In this document: positions 8,356 through 17,676 of the stretch, piece after piece
Numbering within the stretch: position 1 is the first letter of the stretch
Layout: every line of letters starts with the position of its first letter
Assembly: GCA_002928735.1 (NCBI GenBank)
Contig: PERL01000011.1
Location: 1-64,000, forward strand
Reading direction: 5' to 3'
From: Hyphomicrobium sp.
GTDB taxonomy: Bacteria; Pseudomonadota; Alphaproteobacteria; Rhizobiales; Hyphomicrobiaceae
Length of the DNA: 64,000 nt
Notes under the pieces: model-generated
Seen by the model: only the letters and a program-made list of their open reading frames with translations
Told to the model about the DNA's origin: nothing
Databases searched by the model: none
Made by a program: the position numbers and the translations under genes

Positions 8356-9591
8356 ATGAACCTCGTCCTCGACATCGCCCTCACGCACGTCCGCTCCCGC
8401 CTCCGGCAAACGCTTGTCGGCCTAATGGGCGTCGCCATGGGCGTCGGCTTCTCGGTCATGATGGCAGGCCTCATGGAGGGCTCGCAGCGCGACTTCGTCA
8501 CCCAATTGGTTGACGCACTTCCCCATATCACCATGAGCGACGAGCGCCGCGAACCGCCCCGCCAGCCCGCCGAAGATCACTACCAAGTGGTCGCCTTTTC
8601 CGGCCTCAGCACCATGGCGACGCGCCCCGGCATCAAGAACCCCTATGCGATTATCGCCTCGCTCGACAGCTGGCTCGAAGGGGCCGTCGCACCCTCCGTC
8701 CAGGCCCGCGCCGTCATCCGCTACGCCAGCCGCGACACCGCCGCCAACGTCACCGGCATCGACCCCAAACGCGAAGCCGCCGTCTCCAAACTCCCCGAGC
8801 AACTGCGCCAAGGCACGCTGAAGGATCTCTACCGCTCCTCCAACGCCATCATTCTAGGCGATCGCTTGGCGGAAAAAATCGGCGCCCGCGTGGGCAACAC
8901 GATCGCGGTCGTCTCGAGCACGGGCCGCGTTCTCACGTGTACGGTCGTCGCTCTGCTCCATTCCGGCATCAGCCAGACCGATGAAACGCAGGCCTTCACG
9001 CTCATCAAAACCGCGCAGATCCTCGCGGGTCAGACGGGCATCGTGAACGCCATGCGCATCCGCGTCGCCGACATCATGGCAGCAAGAGACATCGCTGGAC
9101 GCATCGAAGCCCAGACCGGCTATAAATCGGTGTCGTGGCAGGAGGCCAACGAAGACCTCCTCTCCGCCCTCGAGATCCGTAATTTCATCATGTACACGGT
9201 GGTCGGCGCGATCCTGCTCGTCGCCTCCTTTGGGACCTACAATATCATCTCCACCATCACGCACGAGAAGACCCGCGACATCGCGATCCTCAAGTCGCTG
9301 GGTTTCACCGAAGGCACCGTGCGATCGATCTTCCTCCTCGAAGCCCTCATCATCGGTATTGCCGGCACACTGCTTGGATGGGTCTTGGGCTTCGCGCTCT
9401 GCCAAGCGCTTGGCACACTGGAATTCAAGAGCCCGTTCATGGATGCCACGCGCCTGCCGATGTATTACAGCCCGGTACATTATGCGTTGGCCGGCCTCGT
9501 CGCGCTCACCGCATCCGCAATCGCCGGCTATCTCCCCGCCCGCAAAGCCGCCAGCGTCCACCCCGTCGAAATCATCCGGGGCGCTTCATGA
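8356..9591 (+). CDS. FtsX/MacB-type ABC transporter permease
   Basis: Inner-membrane permease of 411 residues with the MacB/LolC topology: one N-terminal helix (about residues 15-38), a large periplasmic domain (about 40-270), and three C-terminal helices. The FtsX signature is visible in the C-terminal half, FGTYNIISTITHEKTRDIAILKSLGFTEG followed by LEALIIGIAGTLLGWVLG, and the protein ends in YLPARKAASVHPVEIIRG. This family works as mechanotransmission machines that move lipoproteins, peptides or drugs. The stop overlaps the ATG of the ATPase gene (ATGA), so translation is coupled. Confidence 0.88.
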   Translation: MNLVLDIALTHVRSRLRQTLVGLMGVAMGVGFSVMMAGLMEGSQRDFVTQLVDALPHITMSDERREPPRQPAEDHYQVVAFSGLSTMATRPGIKNPYAIIASLDSWLEGAVAPSVQARAVIRYASRDTAANVTGIDPKREAAVSKLPEQLRQGTLKDLYRSSNAIILGDRLAEKIGARVGNTIAVVSSTGRVLTCTVVALLHSGISQTDETQAFTLIKTAQILAGQTGIVNAMRIRVADIMAARDIAGRIEAQTGYKSVSWQEANEDLLSALEIRNFIMYTVVGAILLVASFGTYNIISTITHEKTRDIAILKSLGFTEGTVRSIFLLEALIIGIAGTLLGWVLGFALCQALGTLEFKSPFMDATRLPMYYSPVHYALAGLVALTASAIAGYLPARKAASVHPVEIIRGAS

Positions 9592-10283
9592 CGATCCAGC
9601 TTCCCGTGACAACGCCGCTGATCGAATTGCGCCACGTCACCAAAACAATCGGCGACGGCGTTGAGACGACACTCGTGCGCGATATCAGCATGAAAATCGA
9701 GCCGGGCGAGTTCGTCGCCATCACCGGTCCGTCCGGATCGGGCAAAAGTTCTCTGCTCTATCTTCTCGGCCTTTTGGACGTTCCCACGTCTGGCCAGGTC
9801 CTGATGCAGGGCCGCCCGGTTCCTGCTGACAGCGAAACAGAACGCGCCCGCCTGCGCCTCAAGCTCTTGGGCTTCGTCTTTCAGTTTCACTTCTTGCTGG
9901 TTGAGTTTTCGGCCCTGACAAACGTGATGCTTCCCATGCGCGCGCTGGGAGAACGGAGCGAACGCGCCATGAAAGACCGCGCGATGAAACTTTTGACGTC
10001 GCTAGGGTTGGAAGCCCACGCCCACAAACTCCCCGGTCAACTGTCAGGCGGACAACGCCAACGCGTCGCCATCGCCCGCGCGCTCGCCAACGAACCGCAG
10101 GTGATCCTCGCCGACGAGCCGACAGGCAACCTGGATAGCGCCTCCAGCGAGCAGGTGCTGGCGGTCCTGCGCCAATTGGTCGACGAGACCAAGCGCTCCG
10201 TCGTTATGGTCACGCACGATCTGGCGCTCGCCGCCCGCGCCGACCGCCACGTCCGCATCGTCGACGGGCGCCTTATTGATTGA
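9588..10283 (+). CDS. ABC transporter ATP-binding protein (MacB/LolD type)
   Basis: The 231-residue ATPase energises the permease encoded immediately upstream. All nucleotide-binding elements are present: Walker A GPSGSGKSS, Q-loop FQFHFLL, signature LSGGQRQRVAIARAL, Walker B VILADEPTGNLD and the switch histidine in VMVTHD. The GNLD and Q-loop context place it in the LolD/MacB/FtsE branch. ATG 9588 overlaps the permease stop; the reading frame remains open upstream but reads through the permease gene. It ends two bases from the convergent cytochrome gene. Confidence 0.92.
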   Translation: MTIQLPVTTPLIELRHVTKTIGDGVETTLVRDISMKIEPGEFVAITGPSGSGKSSLLYLLGLLDVPTSGQVLMQGRPVPADSETERARLRLKLLGFVFQFHFLLVEFSALTNVMLPMRALGERSERAMKDRAMKLLTSLGLEAHAHKLPGQLSGGQRQRVAIARALANEPQVILADEPTGNLDSASSEQVLAVLRQLVDETKRSVVMVTHDLALAARADRHVRIVDGRLID

Positions 10284-10285
10284 AG

Positions 10286-10699
10286 CTACTTGAGCGTCTT
10301 CAGATAATCGATAATAGCCTTGCGCTGGCTCTCGTCCGACAGCCCCGCGAACGTCGCCATGTTGCTGCCGGGAAAGACGCTGTTCGGGTTTTCAATGAAT
10401 TTGTCCATATTGCCGTCGTCCCACACCAGATCAGTCGTCTTGAAACCCGGCGAATAGGAATACCCCTCAACGCTGCCCGCCTTGCGCCCCATCACCCCGT
10501 GCAGCGACGGCCCGAGCCGGTTATCGCCCGGTTCCGCCGAATGGCAGGTGCGGCAATGGTTATTGTAGGCGACCTGCGGATCGGTGCTGCTCGGCGCCGT
10601 CTGCGCGAAAGCTGCCGCCGCCACAAACGAACCGGCGATGAGCGCAAACCCTGTCCAACGCAGGGAATAGCCGGTCGGTCCACAGCCCGGGGGTCTCAT
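10286..10699 (-). CDS. class I cytochrome c (c2/c550-like)
   Basis: Exported monohaem cytochrome of 137 residues with a signal segment (about residues 17-33, ending AFAQ), one haem motif CRTCH at residues 49-53, the LGPSLHGVMGRKAG stretch characteristic of mitochondrial-type cytochromes, and a Met ligand region PGSNMATFAG. It probably carries electrons in the periplasm between respiratory complexes. ATG 10699 is supported by GGGAGG six bases upstream on the minus strand. It is a single gene. Confidence 0.88.
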   Translation of the reverse strand: MRPPGCGPTGYSLRWTGFALIAGSFVAAAAFAQTAPSSTDPQVAYNNHCRTCHSAEPGDNRLGPSLHGVMGRKAGSVEGYSYSPGFKTTDLVWDDGNMDKFIENPNSVFPGSNMATFAGLSDESQRKAIIDYLKTLK

Positions 10700-10832
10700 G
10701 AGTGCCTCCCATGTGATGAGATTTTAAACGTTTGAGGAAAAACGCACCCTGCCGGGCAGAGTTCCCTTCGCCCGTATTGCCTCAGGCCACCATTGGGTAT
10801 AGTCCGCCCCACCCGCAGGAGAAAAACGACTC

Positions 10833-12368
10833 GTGGCCGATCTGACGCCCCAGCCCTTACGCAACGCGCCGGAGTACTCCGTCGGCGACCTCTCCAACGC
10901 CATCAAGCGCGCACTGGAAGACGGCTTCGGCCATATCCGCCTGCGCGGCGAAGTCTCCGGCTATCGCGGCCCGCACTCCTCCGGCCACTGCTATTTCTCG
11001 CTGAAGGACGACAAGGCCAAGATCGACGCCGTCGTCTGGAAGGGCAACTGGGGCCGCCTCAAGATCAAGCCCGAGGAGGGCATGGAAGTCATCGTCACCG
11101 GCAAGGTGTCGTGCTTCCCGGGTTCCTCCAAATATCAGATCGTCATCGAAGCCCTCGAACCTGCCGGTGCCGGCGCGCTGATGGCGCTGCTCGAAGAGCG
11201 CAAGCGCAAGTTCGCCGCCGAAGGGCTCTTCGACGAAGAGCGCAAAAAGCCGTTGCCCTTCCTGCCCCGCGTCGTCGGCATCGTCACCTCGCCCACCGGC
11301 GCCGTCATCCGCGACATGCTGCACGGCTTTGAAGAGCGCTTCCCCGCGCACGTGGTCGTCTGGCCCGTCCCCGTGCAAGGCGAAGGCAGCGCGGCCAAGG
11401 TCGCCGCCGCCATTCGCGGCTTCAATGCGCTTGTACCAGGCGGCCCCGTCCCACGCCCCGACGTGCTCATCGTCGCGCGCGGCGGCGGCAGTCTGGAAGA
11501 CCTGTGGGGCTTCAATGAGGAAGTCGTCGTCCGCGCCGCCGCTGAGAGCCGCATCCCGCTCATCTCCGCCGTCGGCCACGAAACCGACTGGACGCTGATC
11601 GATCTCGTCGCCGACGCCCGCGCGCCCACGCCCACCAAAGCGGCCGAATGGGCGGTGCCGAAATACTCCGAACTGATGGCCGAAGTTGCTGACCGCAGCC
11701 AGCGTCTGCGGATCGCCTGCCGCCGCCTGCTCGAAGCGACACGCACGCACCTGAAAGCCGCCGCGCGCGGCCTGCCCCGCCCCGAGGATCTCACCGCCCT
11801 ACCGCGCCAGCGCTTCGATGCGGTCGATCAGCGCCTCTCGCGCGCCCTCCTCGCCAACACCCGCGCGCACGCCATGCGCCAAGCAAAGGTCGCCGGCCGC
11901 CTGACGCCGAGCCTCCTGCACAATCTCGTCGAACGCCGCGACCGCCGCCTGACCGACGGCTTCGCCCGCGCCCGCACCGCGATGACGCGCATCGCCGGCG
12001 AACGCCGCACACGTTTTGAACGCGTCGGCGGCCGTCTGCGCATCGAAGCGCTCGCCAACCGGCTCGATCAGAAGCGCCGCGCACTCGAAGCCCAGTCCAA
12101 GCTGCTCACGTCTTATAGTTATCAGGGCGTCCTCGCCCGCGGCTTCGTCATCGTTCGCGACGAAACCGGAGCCATGGTCCGCCGCGCCGCAGCGTTGACC
12201 GCGGGACAGCCGCTCGAAGTTGAATTCGCCGATGGCCGCACCCCAGTGGAAGTGACCGGCGGCCCTCCAAGCCGAGATGTCGGCGCGAGCGCCCCCGCGT
12301 CACCCCGCCCCTTGCCCCCAGCTGCGCGCAAGAAGCGCGGCACGCCGCCGCAAGGCTCGCTCCTCTAG
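10833..12368 (+). CDS. xseA: exodeoxyribonuclease VII large subunit
   Basis: XseA forms ExoVII with XseB and degrades single-stranded DNA from both ends. The 511-residue protein has the N-terminal OB fold ([15 protein letters not shown]...[21 protein letters not shown]), the catalytic block [13 protein letters not shown]...[19 protein letters not shown]...[13 protein letters not shown], and the long helical coiled region (residues about 285-430) before a small C-terminal domain with [14 protein letters not shown]. It uses a GTG start at 10833 preceded by CAGGAGA. xseB is not in this window. The DUF2093 gene that typically follows xseA in Alphaproteobacteria is present. Confidence 0.95.
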   Translation: MADLTPQPLRNAPEYSVGDLSNAIKRALEDGFGHIRLRGEVSGYRGPHSSGHCYFSLKDDKAKIDAVVWKGNWGRLKIKPEEGMEVIVTGKVSCFPGSSKYQIVIEALEPAGAGALMALLEERKRKFAAEGLFDEERKKPLPFLPRVVGIVTSPTGAVIRDMLHGFEERFPAHVVVWPVPVQGEGSAAKVAAAIRGFNALVPGGPVPRPDVLIVARGGGSLEDLWGFNEEVVVRAAAESRIPLISAVGHETDWTLIDLVADARAPTPTKAAEWAVPKYSELMAEVADRSQRLRIACRRLLEATRTHLKAAARGLPRPEDLTALPRQRFDAVDQRLSRALLANTRAHAMRQAKVAGRLTPSLLHNLVERRDRRLTDGFARARTAMTRIAGERRTRFERVGGRLRIEALANRLDQKRRALEAQSKLLTSYSYQGVLARGFVIVRDETGAMVRRAAALTAGQPLEVEFADGRTPVEVTGGPPSRDVGASAPASPRPLPPAARKKRGTPPQGSLL

Positions 12369-12487
12369 ACCGCCCGTTGGCGTGGCCCCGTCAAGTCAAC
12401 CGGCCACCTGTCTTGCCGCGGCGCACCAAGCCCTCTAGACATACCAAACGAAACGCATGGGCCCCGGCGTTCGGGGAAGGATCGGCA

Positions 12488-12712
12488 ATGAACAGGCTTG
12501 AGCGATTGTTTGGCGGCGGCACAGAAGCCCGCATCCGGTATCTGGCCGGCGAATTCCAGGTGCTTTCGGCCGGTGACTACGTCCGCTGCGCGGTGTCCGG
12601 CGCACGCATTGAATTGGCCAACCTGCGCTACTGGAGCGTCGAGCGCCAGGAAGCCTACGCCACGCCGGAAATCTCCATGAAGCGCTATCTCGAAACACAT
12701 CCGGGCAACTAA
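12488..12712 (+). CDS. DUF2093 family small protein
   Basis: A 74-residue protein starting MNRLERLFGGG and containing the GEFQVLSAGDYVRCAVSGARIELANLRYWSVERQEAY block that defines DUF2093. The family has no known role; in Alphaproteobacteria it is found behind xseA, as here (120 bases after its stop). No signal peptide or membrane segment. ATG 12488 is preferred over the longer frame from 12377 because the family begins at this methionine. Confidence 0.85.
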   Translation: MNRLERLFGGGTEARIRYLAGEFQVLSAGDYVRCAVSGARIELANLRYWSVERQEAYATPEISMKRYLETHPGN

Positions 12713-12719
12713 GCAATCG

Positions 12720-13751
12720 TCAACTGTGTCTCTTGTTTAGTGCGCCAGTGATCCGCGCCATCAAGACCGCCCCATCATCTCCGCGCAAACGAAGCGCAAT
12801 CGGCAACGTTCGTGCAGCCCGCCTCAAGTCCGCCTGCGCGCCTGTCCGCCCAAGGCGCACGAAATCCTTCTCCGTCGTCACAAGCATCGCGCCGAGTTTA
12901 TCGGCCTCAGCCATCAACCGCGCGGCTTCCGCATCGGTGAAGTCGTGATGATCGGCAAACCGCCGCTCGCCCGCCAGCGTCGCACCCAATTGCTCTAGCA
13001 GCCGGAAAAAGCGCTGCGGATTTCCAATCCCCGCAAAGGCCAGTACGCGCTGCCTCTGCAGCCATGATGTGTCGCCGGCTGGTTCCGGCCCCGCCGACAG
13101 AACCGGCCCCGAAAACCACGGCGCAATCTGCGCAGCAATCCGGTCCCGATCCTCGCGCCGCCCGTTCACCACGACGATATCAGTCTTCGCCAGCTGCACA
13201 GGAAGCGGCGCCCTAAGCGGACCGGATGGAATGACACCACCGTTGCCGAACGCCCGCGCACCGTCCACGACGGCAATGGTCAGATCTTTCGAAAGCCCCG
13301 GATTTTGCAGCCCGTCGTCCATGAGGATCACGTCTCCCGCAATCCCGTGACCAGCCAGTGCCTTCACGCCCGCCACGCGGTCCGGCGAAACCATCACACG
13401 CGCCGCCCGCGCCAGCAGCAACGCCTCGTCCCCCACGTCCGCCGCGCCATGACGCTCCCGATCGACCAGCGTGGGCGCGCGCACGGCGGAGCCATATCCG
13501 CGCGTCAGGAAAACCGGCGACAAATTCTGCGCCGTCAATTGCCCGGCGATCCACATCGCTAGCGGCGTCTTGCCCGTCCCGCCCGCCGTGAAATTACCGA
13601 TGCACAAAACCGGCAGCGCCGCCGAATATCGGGGGCCCTGCGCCATGCGCCGGGCAGCCAACCGGCCATAGACCCATGCGGCCGGTGCCAGCGCCCGTGC
13701 AGCAAAACCGGGCTGCGGTTCATTCCACCACGACGGCTCACGAAACGGCAC
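12720..13751 (-). CDS. lpxK: tetraacyldisaccharide 4'-kinase
   Basis: LpxK phosphorylates the lipid A disaccharide at the 4' position at the inner membrane. The P-loop GNFTAGGTGKTP (about residues 52-63) and the following LTRGYG, DVGDEALLLA and ILMDDGLQNP motifs are diagnostic. I choose the GTG at 13749-13751, giving a 343-residue product starting (M)PFREPSWW, in line with family length. The open frame upstream lies inside the preceding gene. The start therefore overlaps the 3' end of the DUF374-WaaA fusion by 14 bases, so the two are translationally coupled. Lysine and acidic residues of the active site are intact as far as I can see. Confidence 0.9.
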   Translation of the reverse strand: MPFREPSWWNEPQPGFAARALAPAAWVYGRLAARRMAQGPRYSAALPVLCIGNFTAGGTGKTPLAMWIAGQLTAQNLSPVFLTRGYGSAVRAPTLVDRERHGAADVGDEALLLARAARVMVSPDRVAGVKALAGHGIAGDVILMDDGLQNPGLSKDLTIAVVDGARAFGNGGVIPSGPLRAPLPVQLAKTDIVVVNGRREDRDRIAAQIAPWFSGPVLSAGPEPAGDTSWLQRQRVLAFAGIGNPQRFFRLLEQLGATLAGERRFADHHDFTDAEAARLMAEADKLGAMLVTTEKDFVRLGRTGAQADLRRAARTLPIALRLRGDDGAVLMARITGALNKRHS

Positions 13752-15840
13752 GTCGGAGACCTTGCACGGGCGCGTCTTCGCGGGCTTCGGGTTCGGCGTC
13801 CGTGCCAGCGGGCGCCGCCGAAAGGGCTGCCGCCGCCGGAGCCACGGGCAGCAGCGGCAAGAGCGCGGCAACGGTCTGCTCGAGCGCACCACTCATCCCC
13901 ACCAACGCCGCCTCGCCCGCACGGCACGCCGCCGAGCGTGCGGCCGCGTCGGTGATCAACCGCGTTGCGGCCTCGGCCAGATCGTTGGCCCCGGTCACGC
14001 CAACAACCGCGCCAGCCCCTTCAAGGCCGCCGTAAATATCCGCAAAGTTATGCCGGCTTGGCCCGCTCATCACGGCGCATCCCAACCGGATCGCCTCGAT
14101 GGGGTTCTGACCACCGCGCGCCACCAACGATCCGCCGAGCAAGACCGTTTGGCTGAGCGAATAGAAGAGACCCAATTCCCCGATCGTATCCGCCAGATAA
14201 AGGTCTGTGTCTGGCGCCGGATCTTCCCCGGCCGAGCGCAAAGCAACGTGCAATCCCCCGCCGTCTAACTCTGCCGCCAGCAGCGGGCCCCGTTCCGGAT
14301 GCCGTGGCGCGATGATGGTCAACAGATCCGGCAACCGCGCGCGCATGATGCGGTGCGCCTCGGAGATAATACGCTCCTCGCCCTCGTGTGTGCTGGCCGC
14401 CACCCACACCGGCCGCGCCCCGATAAGTGAACGCATCCGCGCCAACGCCACAGCGTCGACGGGCGGGGCCGGCGCGTCGATTTTCAGGTTGCCCGCAGCC
14501 ACTGTTCGCGGTGCGCCCAGATAGGCGAACTGGCGTGCCAGTCCCGCATTCTGAGCGAGCACCAGATCGAACCGCCCGAACAATTGCTTCGCTATCCCTC
14601 GCTGCCAACGCCAACGCTTAAAACTGCGCCATGACATGCGAGCGTTGACGAGGGTGATGGGAATACCCCGCTCGGACGTGGCCATGATGAGATTGGGCCA
14701 GACTTCGCTCTCGGTGAACACCGCAAGATCCGGCCGCCAGTGATCGAGAAAGCCGCTGACGGCTTGTGGGATGTCGATGGGCGCGTACTGGTGAAGCGCA
14801 CGCGGTCCCAACCGGCCGGCCGCGATGTTGGCCGATGTCACCGTCCCCGTCGTGACGAGAACATGCATGTCGGGGCGCGCTGTTTCCATGCGCGCGATGA
14901 GTGGCAGCACGGCGTTGAGTTCGCCAACACTCGCCGCATGGACCCACGCCAACGGACCGGCAGGGCGCGCCGCATCCGGCCGTCCCAGACGCTCGGATTG
15001 CCGCGCGCGATCTTCCTTGCCCCGTCCCGCACGTCGCGCAAGGCCGGCCGGAGCCAGCGGTGCCAGTGCGCGCGTCAGGCCGCGATACGAACGCAGCGTT
15101 GCGCCCAGTTTCGGCGGTGGAATGGTCGGATCTGCCGAGCGCGGCGTCGCCCGCGCGAGATCGGCCCCGGCGAGATCATACGCCCGCCGCGTCACCCGTT
15201 GGAGTTCGCCCTCGACATGCAAACGGATCGCTTCCAGCTCCGCCGCACTCGCCGCGCGCGGCACGAAGATCGGTTCGCCATAAACATAGGCCAGTTTTGA
15301 GAACGGCAAATTGATCGTCAGCCGGCTCCAAGTATCAAACGTTGTAAACCGTGAACTCGCCACCGCCAGCGGCACAATCGGTCGACCGCTCATCCGCGCC
15401 AGCGTGATGATGCCATCGCCGCAACGCCGCGCCGGTCCGGGTGGAACATCCGCCGTCATGACGAACGACTTACCATCCGCCAGACACTGTAGTGCTCCGC
15501 GCAACGCACTGGCACCGCCGCGATCCTTCTTGCGTCCCCCCGCGCCGGCTCCGCGCACGAGTTCGACGCCGAGGTTGGCCATTGTGGAGCCGATGAATTC
15601 CGCATCGCCATGACGAGCAACCATTGCCGCCACCGGGACATCCGGCCGGTGCATCGACGCCATCATGAATTGGCCGTGCCAGAGACCGACGATGCACGGA
15701 TGATCCGACCGCAGCCGGTCGATGATACCAGCGGGTTCCGCAATCACATCCGACGTGCGGTAAACCAGCCGCACCAGCCGTGCCAGTTGCCGCCCAGCCA
15801 ATCGTCCAGCGCTCACCGTGTCGGGAGGCGAATGTGCCAT
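13738..15840 (-). CDS. waaA: fused DUF374 acyltransferase-like domain and Kdo transferase (WaaA/KdtA)
   Basis: One continuous frame of 700 residues joins two enzymes that are normally separate neighbours. Residues about 41-216 are a DUF374 lysophospholipid-acyltransferase-like domain (HPCIVGLWHGQFMM, GSTMANLGVELVRGAG, MTADVPPGPAR, RPIVPLAVASS). Residues about 245-686 are WaaA, which adds Kdo to lipid A: RGKEDRARQSERLGRP, HAASVGELNAV (catalytic Glu), FTESEVWPNLI, NARMS, IIAPRHPERG, GQNPIEAIRLG. The linker of some 30 residues has no usable start codon, which argues against two overlapping genes. ATG 15840 is taken as start; ATG 15888 and 15897 are alternatives and no start has a strong ribosome binding site. 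Confidence 0.88.
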   Translation of the reverse strand: MAHSPPDTVSAGRLAGRQLARLVRLVYRTSDVIAEPAGIIDRLRSDHPCIVGLWHGQFMMASMHRPDVPVAAMVARHGDAEFIGSTMANLGVELVRGAGAGGRKKDRGGASALRGALQCLADGKSFVMTADVPPGPARRCGDGIITLARMSGRPIVPLAVASSRFTTFDTWSRLTINLPFSKLAYVYGEPIFVPRAASAAELEAIRLHVEGELQRVTRRAYDLAGADLARATPRSADPTIPPPKLGATLRSYRGLTRALAPLAPAGLARRAGRGKEDRARQSERLGRPDAARPAGPLAWVHAASVGELNAVLPLIARMETARPDMHVLVTTGTVTSANIAAGRLGPRALHQYAPIDIPQAVSGFLDHWRPDLAVFTESEVWPNLIMATSERGIPITLVNARMSWRSFKRWRWQRGIAKQLFGRFDLVLAQNAGLARQFAYLGAPRTVAAGNLKIDAPAPPVDAVALARMRSLIGARPVWVAASTHEGEERIISEAHRIMRARLPDLLTIIAPRHPERGPLLAAELDGGGLHVALRSAGEDPAPDTDLYLADTIGELGLFYSLSQTVLLGGSLVARGGQNPIEAIRLGCAVMSGPSRHNFADIYGGLEGAGAVVGVTGANDLAEAATRLITDAAARSAACRAGEAALVGMSGALEQTVAALLPLLPVAPAAAALSAAPAGTDAEPEAREDAPVQGLRRAVS

Positions 15841-16104
15841 AGAAGCTATGCGTCCCGGCCCGCCTATGGGAACAGACTGATCCCACATGGCAATCATCGA
15901 ACAAGGAGCGCGCCGTAGACGGGCGCGCCGCGATCCCCTCTTGTCTCAGGTTAGAGCACCGAATATCAACCCCAATCAGAGGCCCATGGGCAGTTATCGA
16001 CCGCAGCGGCGGCGGTCATTCGTGCCAATGCTTGTTCTACCCCGCCGTGGGGTGCGCAGACATCCGCCAGCAATCGTGACCAAGCCGGGATAGTCGACCC
16101 GAAT

Positions 16105-16845
16105 ATGCCATCCAACAGGATCAAGGGAATAAAACGGGCGCTCCGCCGCAGCGCCACGAATGCGAGGTCTCGGATCGCCGAGACCGCTCCGGAACCCCTG
16201 CGCCGTTTCGCGGCACCCATGGCCAACTATGCCGATATGTTGCTTATCGATCACCTGTTCGTGCGCGTCTTGTTTCCAAATCGCCACAGACTATCGTCAC
16301 GCGCTTGGCGGGCAGCCCAGCCGCTGCCGTATCAGTTGAAAACGGTAAAAGCGCTCGGCGTCCGGACAGTCATCAACTTGCGCGGCAATGGCAGCAAACC
16401 GACCGCGCGCGCCGAACGGGCCGCCTGCGAGCGCCTCGGCCTCACATATGTCGATTACTGCGTCCGCAGCCGCGACGCGCCCTCGAAGGCAGAATTACAT
16501 GGGCTGCGCGACCTCTTCGCGCGCATTGAACACCCCGTGTTGCTCCATTGCAAATCCGGCGCCGACCGGGCCGGACTAGCCAGCGCGCTCTATCTGCATC
16601 TCGTCGAAAAGGTCCCGGTCGAAGAGGCCAAGCGCCAGTTGAGCCTGCGCTTCGGTCACATCCGCCACGCCGATACGGGCGTCCTCGACGCCTTCTTCGA
16701 TCGCTACCTCGCCCACGCCGCCAGCGATCCCATCGACCTGTTCACCTGGATCGATAACCACTACGACCCGGTAGAGCTCAAGCGCTCTTTCCGCAGCCGC
16801 GGCTGGGCCAACCGCGTCGTCGATGGCATCCTGGGCCGCGAGTGA
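16105..16845 (+). CDS. tyrosine/dual-specificity phosphatase family protein
   Basis: A 246-residue protein with a protein-tyrosine-phosphatase fold: the P-loop HCKSGADRAG at residues 148-157 (nucleophile Cys149, Arg155) and an upstream VINLRGNG motif. About 60 basic residues-rich positions precede the domain, with a weak hydrophobic patch. Substrate is unknown; the position beside lpxK and the Kdo transferase fits a role in envelope phosphate metabolism, since phosphatases of this fold act on lipids as well as phosphotyrosine, but that is inference. Start ATG 16105. It converges with the DUF4170 gene, two bases between the stops. Confidence 0.78.
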   Translation: MPSNRIKGIKRALRRSATNARSRIAETAPEPLRRFAAPMANYADMLLIDHLFVRVLFPNRHRLSSRAWRAAQPLPYQLKTVKALGVRTVINLRGNGSKPTARAERAACERLGLTYVDYCVRSRDAPSKAELHGLRDLFARIEHPVLLHCKSGADRAGLASALYLHLVEKVPVEEAKRQLSLRFGHIRHADTGVLDAFFDRYLAHAASDPIDLFTWIDNHYDPVELKRSFRSRGWANRVVDGILGRE

Positions 16846-16847
16846 CC

Positions 16848-17093
16848 TCAACCGGCCGGGTGCGCCGGATCGAGCAGCCGGTGAAGATGCACCACGAAGT
16901 AGCGCATCAGCGCGTTGTCGACCGACTTCTGCGCCGCCGCCTTCCACGCCGCATGCGCCTCCGCATAGTTGGGATAGATGCCGACGATATCGAGGTGAGC
17001 GAGATCGCGGAAGGTCACGCCATCGAGCGAATCGAGTTCGCCGCCGAAGACGAGGTGTAAGAGCTGCTGGGGCGGTTGCGGAGATTTGGACAT
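16848..17093 (-). CDS. DUF4170 family protein
   Basis: An 81-residue soluble protein matching DUF4170: LHLVFGGEL near the start, then VGIYPNYAEAHAAWKAAAQKSVDNALMRYFVVHLHRLLDP. The family is uncharacterised and, in Hyphomicrobiales, commonly sits in the lipid A/Kdo cluster, as it does here. ATG 17093 (MSKSPQPP) is chosen over the longer frame from 17186 because the upstream extension is proline/serine-rich and unlike the family. Confidence 0.8.
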   Translation of the reverse strand: MSKSPQPPQQLLHLVFGGELDSLDGVTFRDLAHLDIVGIYPNYAEAHAAWKAAAQKSVDNALMRYFVVHLHRLLDPAHPAG

Positions 17094-17332
17094 GCGGGTT
17101 CGTTTCCGGAATGCGAAGGGGTGTCCGGCGGCGGGGCCGGACGGCGAAGGGGAGCATCCCCCGAACTGGGCGGAGGCAGCCCACATCGCGCCTGCGGACC
17201 GGCGCCATGACGGGACAAAAGTGCCTCAGCCGGCGGCAAAGACGCAACGGCGCGAACCGCCGCGCCAGCTGTTGAAACGGCACATTTTTTAATTGTGGCA
17301 AAAGAAAACCGGGCACCAGGGGCGCCGTAGCC

Positions 17333-17352
17333 GGCTGGGGCAGCGCCCAGCC
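17333..17352 (-). terminator. GC hairpin after the 32-residue membrane peptide gene
   Basis: GGCTGGG and CCCAGCC pair across six bases, 14 bases after the small minus-strand gene's stop. A T-rich stretch (TTTTCTTTTG on the minus strand) lies some 30 bases further on, so this is only a plausible terminator. Confidence 0.4.
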
Positions 17353-17365
17353 CGAATCGCCAGCT

Positions 17366-17464
17366 CTACTTCTCGAAAATTGTAAGCTCGAGCATGATGG
17401 TGAGAGCAAACAGCAGCATCACCAAAACCCACAAGGCGAGGCCTTCCAGACGAGGTTCAGTCAT
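17366..17464 (-). CDS. 32-residue single-pass membrane peptide
   Basis: A short frame reading MTEPRLEGLALWVLVMLLFA then LTIMLELTIFEK: a charged N-terminus, one hydrophobic helix of about 20 residues and a charged C-terminus. The start ATG 17464 has a very strong ribosome binding site (GGGAGGAGG, about three to four bases upstream), which is the main evidence that it is translated. The GC hairpin behind it is also consistent. The 580-base spacer between DUF4170 and the acyl-CoA synthetase holds nothing else I can support. Function unknown. Confidence 0.6.
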   Translation of the reverse strand: MTEPRLEGLALWVLVMLLFALTIMLELTIFEK

Positions 17465-17676
17465 ATCCTCCTCCCAGGAATTCTCACGCGCACCCACTTG
17501 AGACTACACCGTCCGTTCGCAATGTCTAAGCAATTCGAGCCAGATCCCGAAGCGGGGTGGGGATAGCGCCTGCCGGACGGCGGCCCCGTCTCGCGCCGCG
17601 CAGCCCGTTTGATCTCGGCACGGCAATTGTCTAGCGTCCGTCATATATTGAACTCGAGCAGGTTGCGCAGCGCCAG

